In this document: piece by piece, positions 11,311 to 23,299 of the stretch
Layout: each line of letters begins with the position of its first letter
How positions within the stretch are numbered: position 1 is the stretch's first letter
Source of the DNA: Voacanga thouarsii
Taxonomy: Eukaryota > Streptophyta > Magnoliopsida > Gentianales > Apocynaceae
Assembly: GCA_026120185.1 (NCBI GenBank)
Contig: JANUWF010002362.1
Coordinates: forward strand, 3,065,001-3,129,000
DNA length: 64,000 nt
Reading direction: 5' to 3'
Translations under genes and position numbers: made by a program
The notes under the pieces: generated by a model
The model's input: the letters and a program-made list of their open reading frames with translations, nothing else
Databases searched by the model: none
Told to the model about the DNA's origin: nothing

Positions 11311-11492
11311 ATGTCAATAGTGGAGATGGTGAAGTAATTCGAGATCTACTGGGACTTACAAACCAAGTACATGATAGGATATTAAGAATATTAGCATTCA
11401 AGATTTTGTTAGTCTTTGCAAATTATGTCATACTCATTTTCTTTCCTCTCTCTCAATCAAAACAGGTCTTTAGTGTGCAATAGAAAAATATG

Positions 11493-11496
<4 letters not shown>

Positions 11497-11533
<37 letters not shown>
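11497..11533. repeat. (TA)n microsatellite
   Basis: An uninterrupted TA dinucleotide run of about 37 bp. The small ORF spanning it is a by-product. Confidence 0.95.
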
Positions 11534-11535
<2 letters not shown>

Positions 11536-12334
11536 TTCATATTTTTCTGTCACATTATTAAAAAAGATGGAGGGGAGCTAAATTTATACATCTTTAATTT
11601 AGATCCACATATTTCTTAACTTTACTAAATGATTTGGTAATACCCTTTCTTTGAGTCCAAATCCTCATTTCATTATGTCTTTTGCCTCAATCACAATAAA
11701 CCATCCCATCCCCCATTCTTTCATATTCCTACCATGCACTCCATTCATGTGCATATGCTAATTCTCCATCTTCTATTGTTCCTCTCGATATCCCTCTTCT
11801 ATAGTATGAATACTTTAGGTTAGTGTTCCTATCATTTTCTTGTAGTAATAGTAGTGAACATGAAGTATTGTTCTCTCAAAGATCACAAGTAATATTACTC
11901 ACCATTCCTCTATATTGTCTAATCTATGAATTATGATGGAGGAAATTACCATCTAAATATAAAAAAAAAATATAAATAAGAAATAATCAACACAATACTT
12001 AGGCCAAAAGAACAATTAATAGAGGTTGAGACCTACATGTAGAATCCCACTAAACTCTCAATGTTGAGTTAATTGAATGATTTAATGATCAACCCAATGT
12101 ATCTTAAACTAGTGAAATTCCTTACTTAAATTGTATTCTTTCTTTGATTATATAATTTCTACCGTTAAGTTGATTTATTGAAATATCTTTCTAATCAAAA
12201 CCATAAGAATGCATTAAGATTTTAAATTTCCTTAGAAAGGTTAGACAGTAAATTAGAAGATTTATACTGTCTTATTTCTAGGATTATGTGTACCTTTTAT
12301 TATTCATGATTGATATAATCATGTGCATGATTTC

Positions 12335-12337
<3 letters not shown>

Positions 12338-12375
<38 letters not shown>
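12338..12375. repeat. (AT)n microsatellite
   Basis: An uninterrupted AT dinucleotide run of 38 bp. Confidence 0.95.
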
Positions 12376-12380
<5 letters not shown>

Positions 12381-12824
12381 TCAGAATTAAATCAAGTGGC
12401 TAATTAAGAATTCAACTCAACAATATAAATAATAAATAATTCCAAGAACATAAGTATATCATTAAATCAAAAGAATAACATAATAATCAAGTTTAGGGTT
12501 CATTCCATCAAGGTCTTACAAGAAAGAAATTTAGAACACAATGTATTTGAAAACAACAACCAAAGAAAGATAACGCAAAAACAAAAGACTTTTTCTTATA
12601 AAATGTTGAATCATTTGGCTTCTTATTTGATTGATGTTTTCTCCCTTGAAAGCACCTTTTTTCTCCCCCCAAAATATGTCTTGGAATCTCCTAAAGTAGC
12701 GTGTGAAATTTATGTTTGATGTCTCGCAAATAATAATTTTTTATATCTCAAATTTAGGGCTCCAAAGTCCATTCTGGGTAGGACACAACCTAGAACATGG
12801 TTGTATCTAAGAGTGTCTATAACA

Positions 12825-14061
12825 ACCCATATTTTTCATCTATAGTGAGCCCTATCATTGTGGAGCCTCACCTTGTTTGATCTCCTAGACAAGGGGTCTT
12901 TATAACGGAATAAAACTTACATTGGATACAAATCAATAAAACTATTTTAATAATCTTGTGCACTAGTTATAGATAATAATATATATATCTCAATTCAAAT
13001 TACATGAGATAAGCATATGTACAGTATGTACCTAGTGAAGGTACGAAAACTTTCACTAGGCTAAGCCAAAAGGATAATGCTGGCATTACTATCTCTAATC
13101 TCCATCTTTGAGTCCTATAAAATAGGATAAAATAAAGGAATGTGTAAGTTTTTTACTCAGTGAGTTCCCGTGTGTGCTAGTATTTTTTCATAGAAAACAG
13201 GCAACAGAAAATAGTTGTATTTTTTCATAGAATCTACTCTTTACATCAAGTAGTAGAATAGTGCTTTTCCTTGAAATGATTTTATCATATTTTTCTACTA
13301 AAAATGACTCTTTAAACATCATAGTTGGAAAACAAGTCAACTATTATCAAAAGAGCTCCTACACATTTAGAAATCAAGGTTTATTGAAAATCAACGCCCC
13401 ATCTTTAAGGAAAAGCATGTACTTCTTTCAACAGAAAGAAAATTTGCGTGTAAAGCTCACATGGCTTTGCCTTCGGCCGTTACAATCTTATTATGCCAGG
13501 GATTGCACCTTCAACGCTCAACCATATTAAGCCAGAACAATGAGTACAAAAGCATATCACCTCATATTCATACTTAATCATTTGGTTTGCTATAGTACGG
13601 GCTCTTCCATTCGCATACTCCTCTCATACGAGGTCTGGTAATTATTTTACAGGCTGTAGCACGGGCTCCCCAACTCCCATACTACCGTCATACGAGGTCT
13701 AGCAAGGTTTGATCACTATGTGTCTCACTCAACATCAATTAGTGGCTCACACATGATTTGCTTACATATTGGGACAATACTAGCTTAGGAACTGGCTAAT
13801 TCTAATGTCTTGCCACCCTATTTAGAGTAGGATGAACCCCAGAACTGGAACTAGGTTACTTGAGGTTATCTATCTCTAACAGAAGTTAGTAAAAAGGTTA
13901 AATCTCTTGCTGAGCACTCAACGTCTGCCTCGGTCTCCAAGACCAGTCCATTTCCACATCCCTTGAAAGGTGATTAAAAAACTATTTTTGGGACAAAAAT
14001 ATTGTTTTCCAAATGCTTATCATATTTTCTGTAATCATTTCCAAATTCATGGACATAAAAG
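12825..14061 (-). mobile_element. Diverged giant-LTR-like remnant (D), left part
   Basis: Resembles the right-hand blocks of giant LTR A in the same order: an 'ATAACAACCC' end, 'GGGTCTTTATAACGGAATAAAA', a 'CTCAGTGAGTTCCCGTGTGTGCT' block near 13,155, and 'GAGCACTCAACG' near 13,914, equivalent to the conserved palindrome in A, B and C. Divergence is high. It is cut at 14,061 by T2, whose other flank begins at 57,096. A 53 bp unit is duplicated at 13,589-13,641 and 13,653-13,705. Family assignment rests on weak similarity by eye. Confidence 0.45.
13589..13705. repeat. Two-copy tandem duplication, period 64 bp
   Basis: Units 13,589-13,641 and 13,653-13,705 share 'GCT.TAG.ACGGGCTC' and 'TCATACGAGGTCT.G.AA' with scattered substitutions. 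Confidence 0.75.
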
Positions 14062-15604
14062 TGATAGGGGTAAATTATATGCATATTTTGAGGGTATTTA
14101 TAATGTGTTTATACTTGATTTTTAGGTTAGATACCATTGATTTCCTTTTTTTATATTCTTGTAGATTGAAGAACATTTGTGGAAACTTGCACAAAATGTG
14201 TGAAAATGAAGCAAAAATAGAGATATTGGAACATGATGGAAAACAAAGAAATACAAGGCACCAAAAACTAAAGGAAAAGCAAATCCAAGCCAAGCCATAG
14301 AAACCAAGCTCAAGCTAAGAAGCCACAAGCCAACTGAGAAACAACAAGCAAAATGAATAGAGGCTTAAAAGAGAGAGCTAGGCGGCCTTGTCTTGCTACC
14401 AAGCCATGGACTACCTAGAAGTTTTGAGAGAGTAAGACGACGCTGCCTATACCAAGGCATGGACTACCTTAAATACTAAAGCAAGCCAGTGACCGTTTAT
14501 CTCAAGCTTGTAACCAGTTTCAAGACACAAAAATACCAAGCCATAGCTGGCTACATCTCAAGTCATGGCCTCCCGTGCAAGAACAGTGAAGAACAAATTT
14601 CTAGAAATAAGCTAGGGCCGGCTCAAGCATTGAAGCGCTCCGGTTCACCTTTGTTTTCAATATCGATAGAATTTTACAGCAGTAGAATTTGTTGAATTCA
14701 ATTTAGAAAATACTTCTTTTTACTATTGGACTTTTAGGAATCTGGTACATCTATATATACAAGGCTAAAAATCCTAGAAACAAGTATGTACATAGTTAGA
14801 GAAAATACTTCTAATAATGTAATATTTTCTTATGGTGGAGTTCTAGAGGGATTGGAAGGATCGAAGCTAGAAACCATTCATTCAAGGAGGAATTCATCAA
14901 AAGGAGTATTATTTCAAGAGAGTTTTCAAAGAAAGAAGAAAGGGGCTTATCTATAAGTTCTTTCTTAATCATTTGTTTTGTTTTTCTTGAACAATGATGA
15001 GATCAATGTCTTTATTGTAGTTGGATGTCATTTTTGGATCCATGATGTTAAATTAATTTAGTTATTTAATCAATTGATTATTATTCTTGGTATTTGATTA
15101 CTTGTTTTTATTCATGAATTGATGAAATTGGATATTAGTTGAGGAATGAGTTTCATGAATCTTTTGGTTGATTGGTGAGGTAGATTATATCCATTAATTT
15201 AACTAGGAGATAGTGAATCCATGTCTGGAAAAAGAATTGAATTCTATTTTATTCCTTCATGATGCCAAGATAATGATTAATTGTGATAATTACTAGTAAT
15301 TCATTATTTCGTCTTCAAGAATTTTCATCTAAATATATGTTTTTCTCTTCTAGAGTTGTATATATTTTTATCTTTATTTTTATCTTTCTTCTTTCATCAC
15401 TTTAATTGGTTGTTTAAACAATATATGAAAAGTAACTAATAGTAGTTGTTCCTTGAGAATCAATACTTGTTAATTCCCTATACTATGTTTTTTGGTGAGT
15501 GCACATGCTCATATGTTTGATTTGGGGATCAATGTTTTAATTAAATTTTTATTGGGAATGGACTTAAAATTGCATGATTTTATATACCCAAATTTGATGC
15601 ATCA
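14062..15604 (+). repeat. T2 5' LTR
   Basis: 1,543 bp from TGATAGGGGTAAATTATATG to GATGCATCA. U3 carries repeated 'AAGCCATGGACT'-type dyads (14,400-14,560). A TATA box TATATATA is at 14,752-14,759. U5 carries the shared Tat motif GAGAATCAATACTT at 15,455-15,468. The three-part 3' LTR matches along its length with many substitutions, so insertion is not recent. Confidence 0.92.
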
Positions 15605-15610
15605 AGTTTT

Positions 15611-15628
15611 TGACACCATTGCGGAGGA
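15611..15628 (+). promoter_or_regulatory. T2 primer-binding site (tRNA-Asp type)
   Basis: TGACACCATTGCGGAGGA, six bases after the 5' LTR, is a decayed form of TGGCGCCGTTGCCGGGGA. The following AACAATATCATGAAAGCTTGGAT matches the T1 sequence beyond its PBS. Confidence 0.78.
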
Positions 15629-17015
15629 ACAATATCATGAAAGCTTGGATTCCTTTGATTTAGCTATGTGAATATGTAAATAGGTAAATATATGTAGATA
15701 ATTACTAACCTGCCTTAATTGTATGATTGAATGTGTTGTATATATACTTGTTTGATTTTACTAACTTGATGTTAATATGATAAATGTGAATTAACTATAA
15801 ATTTACTTATTTTAACATTTGATAATTTTTACGTTGTAAAATTTGAGTAAATATTAACTTTATTTATTTTTCAAGTTGTGATCCTCATTTATGATACGCT
15901 GGACTGATGATACTTTGGACGAACTGAATTTATTTTTATTTTATTTTAGAATAAATTTTAAAATTTTAAGGTTTAATTTTTGGTTTGTGTATTCTTGTTT
16001 TAATTGTGTTATATTCATGCATTATTTTAGGATAGTTTTCGTTTATTTCTTTTAATATTAAAAAAATGGCCGTGTTCTAGGACCAAACCAGCGCTAGATT
16101 TGTCATACAAGCCAGCGCTGGCTTCGGTCAACACCTCTGAGATAAAGACAGCCGAAGCCATCTTCAGTTTCTTTTCTTTTGCACTACAAAACAAACCAGG
16201 GAACCTCTAGCTTTCTTCTCCTTTTCCTTTTGTCTTTCTATTTCCTTTTTCTTTTTCTTGTCCTTTTCCTCCAAGACTTCCTTTTTCTTCTTCCCATTGT
16301 TTTCTTCTTTTCTTTCTTCTTCAACTCGTTATTTCTTTCTCTGCTTCTTCACCGACTACACCATCTCCTCCTCATCCTCCTTCTTCTTCTTCACCATTGC
16401 TCCCCTTTTCTTCAATTTATTTCATTCTTCTACCTGTTTTCCCTCCAAAATTCAAGTTTTCATTTACTTTTCTCTTCACCCATTGTTTTTTTTTCTTCTG
16501 TTTTACATCTAAACCCTCTTCCATTCCCCAAAATTCATTCATCATTAAACTCTAGTTTTGGCTTCAAAATTGTGGTGCAAACTTGAAACACACTAGTTGG
16601 ACAAGCCTACAACATAAAAATCTCTTTGAGTTATAGTAGATTTTATCCTCTTTAATTTCTTAGAATTTTTTGTACTTAATTTTGAGAAAAATTTTGCATG
16701 TCTTGAAAATGTATATGTTGAATTTATTTGGTGTTGGAAATATGCATAGAATGGTCTACTAGTGCTTTTCTTGCTTCTAAAATGGTCTACGCATTTTTTT
16801 TTTTTGTAATTTTTACACTGATTTTGAGTACTTTTTGAGCATAATGTGGAATTCTTCTTCTTGTGTTGATTGTGTTGTTGTTGATGAAATTTTTGGTTGG
16901 AATTGTGTTGTTTGAATTGTGGAATTGTGGAATTTTGTCAGGGGAAGTGTGGATGGAGTTGTTGCATAGAAAATTTAGAGAGGGACTTTTTTAAAATTGA
17001 GGTAGAGTGAAGAAC
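15629..17015 (+). other. T2 untranslated leader with long pyrimidine-rich tract
   Basis: No supported gene. It contains the perfect 12 bp palindrome GCCAGCGCTGGC at 16,111-16,122, with a half copy just before it at 16,087. A T/C-rich stretch of over 300 bp runs from about 16,200 to 16,520. The Leu/Phe/Ser-rich ORFs that span this tract are composition artefacts. The tract might act as a splice or packaging signal ahead of gag, but nothing proves that. Confidence 0.6.
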
Positions 17016-18255
17016 ATGCCTAGGACAAAACAGGTGAGCAAACCGAACAACGTAATAGGGTATCTTCATCTTATGGCCCTTTCTTAGAGAAACCTTCTTT
17101 TCACTCCCTAACTTTTGCTGATAATGAATGCATGGAGTGGTATTTTGAGAGAGTTGCAAATAAAATCATCATTGAAAAAACCGTCAAGCCTTCTTTGGAT
17201 CAATCACTTCAGATAACAAAATGGTTTAGACAGTTTGGATGGGGGCCAATGCTAGAACTAATGGGTAATTTCTCTCCTACACTCATAAAAGAATTCTATA
17301 CTAATATGAAGGATAAAAAGAAAGGCAACTTTAGGAAAATCGAAACCATGGTGAAAAGCACTTTAATAAAATTAAATAGGCAAAAATTAGAGGTGATCTT
17401 AGAAATTCAAAATAATGGTCCATGGATAGAAATTGATCACCATGGTAAGAAAATTATTTCTGATCCAAATTGGAATTTTAAAGTTGTTTTTCATGAATTA
17501 GGTTTGAGCTTTAAAACTTCGGAAAATGGTTCTTTATTCCTTTCTAATAATGATCTTGCTCCTCACTTGAGTGTTATTGTACATCTTCTGTGCTTTAATG
17601 TTTTTCTCGAGCAAGTAGTTTACATGAAGTTAGAATGATTGATGTTTATATTCTTTGTAAATTGCTTCATAAAGAACCTATCCCCTTTACCCTTCTATTT
17701 CTAGCATCTATGCACGAAGTCACAACTTATAGCCTTACTTGCAAAGCATATGTGCTTCCCATGGTGATTACACAGGTTTTAACTACTTTGGGAGTTAGCA
17801 TGGAGAATCAAATTATGGAGACTACTATTGCACGTAATGTTGTTATTGAACAATTGCTTCCCTATTATGGTTACAAGTTTGATATTACTACACAATTATA
17901 GTTAAGACTAAGGGCAGTTGGCCAAACTAGTGTTTCTAAGCTACAAATTAAAGAAGAAGAAACACCCTCACCAAGAAGGACTGTTGGGAGATCTTCAAGT
18001 ATTAGTGATAATATATTAGCTAGTATTCACACTTCATTGGAGCACTTGAGGGTAGAAATGGCTAGTAGAAAACTATTCAAGAAAACTAAAATCAAAGATT
18101 GAGTTGAATTGAGGATACCCAACAACAACAAGGCAATATTTTGCACAGTCTAAGGCTAAATCAAGAAATTCAAGGAAATTATTAGAGACACTTTTGGGAT
18201 CATTTTAGTGGACCTACAGGCTTGTTTGGAGAATCTAGTTTTTGGGGTCCTTGAG
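17016..18255 (+). pseudogene. T2 gag-like protein (plant transposon protein domain type), frameshifted
   Basis: ATG at 17,016 opens MPRTKQVSKP but in another frame from the main body, so a frameshift lies before about 17,060. The main frame reads through to 17,638 with FADNECMEWYFERV, then 'KWFRQFGWGPMLELMGNF' and 'LIKEFYTNM'. This resembles the 'QGW..L......YP.LV.EFYANL' signature of the putative plant transposon protein domain found in Tat-type elements. A frame change near 17,635 leads to 'LHKEPIPFTLLFLASMHEV', then 'LPMVITQVLTTLGV' typical of the domain's C-terminal half. A stop at 17,899 and a further frame change precede a Gln-rich tail ending near 18,255. The role is probably nucleocapsid-like. 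Family naming is from memory of motifs. Confidence 0.65.
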
Positions 18256-18733
18256 TATTTTTTATTTTTTCTAGATTTGTTGTATTTTTAGTTTACTTTT
18301 TCTTTTATTTTTCTTTTCATTTCTTTTATTAGTTTTCTTTTAATTTCTTTTTATGCTTTTATTTTTGTGTTTGTTTTTTCTTTTTGCAAGTTTATTCACT
18401 CCTCCCTTGATAGTAATGATCATTTCCACTTTTGGAGGAAGAAATTCTAATATGATCCTTGGTAGGGTCTTCTCTTGCCACTTGGGTAGAACTCTTGGTG
18501 TGGGAAGTCAACAACAAGAACAAGGGCAAATAAAAACAAACAAGAGAAGAGTAGAGAAGATAGAACAATAGAACATAAAATGGAACTATAAATTAACACT
18601 TTTAGTCACAAATCAAGAACCCTAGCGGAACCTAGCCATTAGAATCCCAAATTTAGTAACCAAGATCTACCACACAACACCCAAATACCTAAGGTTTAAC
18701 AAGAAACCAAGAACAAGAGGGATAGGAAGTGTT
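18256..18733 (+). other. T2 internal region, non-coding
   Basis: T-rich sequence followed by an A-rich, GAACAAGG-rich stretch. No ORF or motif is supported. It ends at the Copia-2 solo LTR. Confidence 0.6.
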
Positions 18734-20534
18734 TGTTGGAAACTATGCCCTCAAAGACTATGTATTCTATATCCACATATTGCAATAAGATGTTTATTCA
18801 TTTAATTTAGTTTGTTTCTCATATTATTGTACATTTAAAGGTCCAAGTATGACAAAGTAATGGTCTATGTGTTGGGTCATTCTTTACAATATGGTATGGA
18901 CCATGGGTACTTGTCATATAAGTAAAATTGAGTTCTTAGTCATGTGATGGAACTGTGCATTTCATCAATATAAGACTATTATGCCATGATTTCCAATGAG
19001 GAATGGTTTACCTTAAATCAGTAAGTAGGTCACTCATATGATTGGCATAAACGTATTTCGAATACGTAGAATTGGACTTATAGTAGTAGTCTCTCTTAAA
19101 GTACAATGATTATAGAGACCAGACTATTACTGTTATAGTGTGAACAAATACCTTTATACTTGAGTATAAGTTGGTGGTATGGCAAAGTTAGGGTTTTATA
19201 CTTTGATGTATGTTGGGTGAGATTTCTTTTGTGAGATCAATATCCTTATACGTTGGGTGTATTACTCTAGTTAGTTAAGACGGACTCATGCAACAGAGTT
19301 TCTATGCTTCACTTAGTGAGGTTAAATCACCCTTTTGTGATTGTCTAGGATAATCTAATGATCTAGGGCCCTGGGAACGTGACTATAGAATGTGTGCTTT
19401 TAGGTAGCTCCAATGATAAGTAAGTACATTTAAGTGAGTCATGGATTATCAGACTAGAGATCTAAGGATGGTAGATGTCTTTGAGATGGGTGTTAGTACA
19501 TTTATCCTATTTTATTGATGGGTGTTACATAGATAGATATTTCTGTTATTTCACCTGAAGGTCGGAGACATTGCTTTAGTAATATTATTCTTGGGGTCAA
19601 TATTTTCATATGGTGATAAATGAAAATATTTAAAATGATAAAATGCAACTATTTAACAGTAAGGGCATTTTGATCATTTTAATAGCTATGAATAATATGT
19701 CTCTTGGTCCCTAGAGTAGCTCAAGTTACCTTGGTGTTGTTTAGACACAGTCTGGGATTAATGGATAATCATTTGGAAGAGAAATAAAATTTATTTTAAG
19801 AATCTAATTAGAATTAATTAATTAGTCTTGGGTTTTAATAAGGCACAGAAAAGATAATTAATTAATTAAGAGAATTGGATTGGAATAAATTAATTAATTA
19901 GGTTGATATATGTTGACATATATTAAGAGTCCATTTATAATTAATTAATTAGTATTGAGGATTTAATGAGGCCCAGAAAAGATAATTAAGTAATTAAGAG
20001 GATTGGGTCAGTCTTGGATTGGTTTTTTTAGCACAGCATCTAGCCCATTAGGGCTTTATGTGTTTCGGCTATTAGGGCTTGAGAAAGCCCTAGGCTAGCC
20101 AAATATAAGGAGAAGAAGAAAACAAAAAAAAATGACTATGTTATTTTGAGTTCTCTTCTCTTTGGTGTGTGCCGCCTCCTCTTATTTTCTCTTCCACGTT
20201 CTTTCTCTTTCTTCTCTCTGGTAAAGTGATTTTATCCAAGAAAGGAGCTCTCACCAAGTTAATGCCTAGAGCAAGGTAAAGTTATACTCCGGAAGACGAA
20301 GAGAAGAAGCTTGGAGATGCTTGATGCGTAGGAGTAGAAGATTGATGGAAGTTCCAGTTGAACAGCAAGCGCCTCCTTCTCCCCTTCCAATACAAGAGGT
20401 TCCAGTGCAACCCGACCCGTCGTTGGTTAATTCGCGACTAATAAGAGAAAGTAAGTACTTTTTCTTAGATGCACTTGAAAATTTGAAAAATTTTCACTGC
20501 ATTCTTCCTTTAATAGTTTTCCACAATTCCTTCA
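18734..20534 (+). mobile_element. Copia-2 family solo LTR
   Basis: 1,801 bp from TGTTGGAAACTATGCCC to ATTCCTTCA, flanked by GTGTT (18,729-18,733) and GTGTA (20,535-20,539), a TSD with one mismatch. No PBS, PPT or internal domain is attached, so it is a solo LTR left by recombination. It shares its core (for example AGGGCCCTGGGAACGTGAC) with the Copia-1 LTRs but has a different U5. Its last 578 bp match the fragment at 61,801-62,378 on the minus strand. A short conserved reading frame lies at 20,324-20,450. Confidence 0.85.
20324..20450 (+). other. Candidate LTR mini-exon starting MRRSRRL
   Basis: ATG at 20,324 starts MRRSRRLMEVPVEQQ, followed by a Pro-rich stretch (APPSPLP). At 20,451 the sequence AAA|GTAAGT is a good donor-site match, giving a 127 nt open segment ending in phase 1. 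The homologous fragment at 61,801-62,378 keeps the frame pattern (MHRSRRLVGIPVE, APPSSLP) with two stops and the same GTAAGT. The frame also continues past the donor to a stop at 20,579. Role unknown: a spliced leader exon or an upstream ORF are both possible. Confidence 0.42.
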
Positions 20535-20950
20535 GTGTAGGCACTCAACAAATCAAACAACAAGAACCAAAGAGGAAATAAAGCAACTAAGACCCAAGTT
20601 GAGTTGATTTATTGAATTACCCCAAGGGGTTTTAGAAGCTCATCAAGATAGGACTAATTCTTTGATTGGTCTTGGATGAAGGAATAACAAGGAGCAATCT
20701 CCATAGCCCTAACTTCTAGAGAAAAAAAAATAGTGTTTACATTAATCAAAAGTTGTCCAAAAGGTTATAAAAACACCTTATTTAAACACCCATTAGAATA
20801 TACAAGTGTTGGGTTCCAAAAAGGTGTAATTAGGCTTCAATTCTGTCAAAAATTAAACAACTAAGCTGGTCCCTCGACTTAGGCTAGTGCTGGTTATGTA
20901 TTACATCATGTGTCGGTTGGTTAATTTTGCTCTAAACTGAGGAGTCCAGA
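20535..20950 (+). other. T2 internal region, middle piece
   Basis: Non-coding T2 sequence between the Copia-2 solo LTR and giant solo LTR A. It contains a dyad-like 'CTAGTGCTGGTTATG' run near 20,884. It is continuous with 25,240 onward once solo LTR A and one CCAGA copy are removed. Confidence 0.65.
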
Positions 20951-23274
20951 TGTAACACCCTGCTACCTAGGCCCGCCAGGGCCGAGGGTGTCGCCCCGTC
21001 CAAAGGACAATGGGTCTTTATAACTAGGTCACACAATCAAAATAGCGGAATAAAAATGATATCTTAACTTAAAATTTATTACAACCAAAGAATAAATCCA
21101 AGAATAAACCTAAGAATATCAAAAATAAATCCATAATAAAATTTATCCACTCTCATCTCCCCAAAGCATTACACAAAATAAATTATCAGAAAATCTTCCA
21201 AAGCAGGCAATATCTAGCTACTCATCCCCACAGCAAGATTGACCTGAAATCATGGTAAAAAGGGTGATGAAACAAAAATCTCAGTAAGTCCGTGTGTGCT
21301 TTAAGTGTCCAGTGAAAATAGTTCGTGAATGCAAAGTATAAAATCTTTATAAGAGAAATACTAGAAAACAATAAATATTAGTTAAAACCAAGAGTGGCGT
21401 TTTGGCTTTTCCTGCCATACACAATAATTAAAATCAACCACTCAAAAGAAAGGGTCATGGGTTACCACACGTTGGGCCCCATAACTGGTCAGAATGTCGA
21501 CACTTTGTGTAGACTGACAAAAGGTAAGTGATCGGCCTACCGGGCAAGATACTATTCCTTCTCTATACCCAAACAACCGGGTGTCCATTCTGGCAAAACA
21601 CAGTCACTTGACTGAAATAAAAACTGCTAGCTCGGACCGGCATGACAAAGTAGTACTGACGTTTCTCTAAGTTGAGCTTATCTTTTGGAGGTGGCCTCCT
21701 GCCAGAAGACTCACTCTTGCTCTTCAAAACTAGTACTACTAGCCTACCCCTATTCAGTACTCAACGTAATGTATCCCACTTGGGAAAAAAAAAATGAACA
21801 AAATATAGTTCCACTTGAAAATGGCAATTAAGGGTTTCCAAAGTCTTTGTCAAAATCAGTTTTAGAAAGAGTTTTTAAGTTTGAGTAAATCTGCTTATTG
21901 ATTTCCAAATAATTTGTTTGACTAAAATAAGAAAGGAGTCAATCCTCAATTGCCTTTACAGAAATGAGTGTCCTTGCACTCTACATTTAGCTTGCCATTA
22001 AAAAAAAAAAAAAATCATTTTTGCATCAAACATGTTTTATGCAGGAGCTTACCTGATTCTTGCTCACAATAAGAGGTCTCCAACAGCCGACCTAACCCCG
22101 CATGGGGTAAATATAAACCACGATCAAACTCAAGCCAAAATCCACTTTCACAAATAAACTAGCTCAACTCACTACTACCATGATCCTAGTGTCCCAAGCT
22201 TTAAGGCTAAATAATAAAGGAAAAGGGTTTATAAGTTAAGGCTAATCTAATATTTAAAATAATTAGTGTTTTGGGAAATAGGTACTAATAAGTTGAAGGT
22301 TTAAATCTTACTAAGAAAAATTTAGAGTTTATTTGATGAAGAGCCCTAGGCGGTATTAGGTAAAATAATGATTTATTAATAATTATTTGCTAGAAAATAA
22401 TTGATAACTAAAATTAGTTGAAAATAAATTTTAATGAGTCTTGATTGAAAGATAATAGATAAACTTTAATAGGTTTTCGTTAAAAGATAATAATTAAATT
22501 TTAATAATAAATATTTTACTTATTATGATTATTTTCATAAAAGGCTTTTGTTGATTTCATCATTTTATATAATATCTATATATTTTATTTTTCTAGCAAA
22601 AGCTATTATTTATTTGATTAAAATATCCTTATTATATATAATAATCCAAATCTACCCTTCCTAGGATTCTTCGAAATTACTAGCAAAAAATCAGCTTTGG
22701 GACAACTAGGTCATGATCATAATTCTATTGCTAACCACAATCATGAACATATCCACCCCTTCACATCATCAAATCATCCAAATCATGAATATAATCATAG
22801 ATCCAAATTTACTAAGGCATGATCTAACCTTTACTAGCATAAATATAACCATGGCTTTAATAATCACACAAGAATATAAATCATATTCATCATAGATGAC
22901 ATAATCTCTAGCATACTTAATCATGAAGGCATGCATTAAACCCTAAAACACCATACATTCAACCAAGATAATCAACTCATGCATAAATCCCATCTCCATC
23001 ATATTCATACATATATTCATGCTTCAATCTCAACTCATCACAACAATACATACTCAAACCCTATTCATAATCCATCTTCTATCAACATCATCCTAGAGAC
23101 ATGAATCTAGAATTTAAAAGGAGGGTTAAAAAGGCTTACTTGATTAATGAATGCCTTGAAGGAGTTTCAAATGGATCTCAACTCCTAGATTACTAGATCG
23201 GTCCAAGGAAGATGAAGAAAGCATGGCCATTGGTGAAGAAGCCATTCGGCCAAGAAGGAGAGAGGTTTGGCCAA

Positions 23275-23299
23275 GAGAGAGAGAGAGAGAGAGAGAGAG
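23275..23299. repeat. (GA)12 microsatellite in giant LTR A
   Basis: A perfect GA run next to GGCCAA. Giant LTR B has a TC run at the equivalent place (46,106-46,128), next to GCCGAATGG, so the tract predates both insertions. Confidence 0.95.

Larger units (their letters stand above)
11311..12824. other. Unassigned AT-rich stretch
   Basis: No gene, LTR end or coding motif recognised. It contains two AT dinucleotide microsatellites. It may include the 5' part of the LINE or older unrecognisable repeats. Confidence 0.5.

Noticed and set aside
16179..16586. 135-codon Leu/Phe/Ser-rich ORF resembling a membrane protein
   Set aside because: It lies in a T/C-rich tract; two frames give equally hydrophobic products, so this is composition, not a gene.
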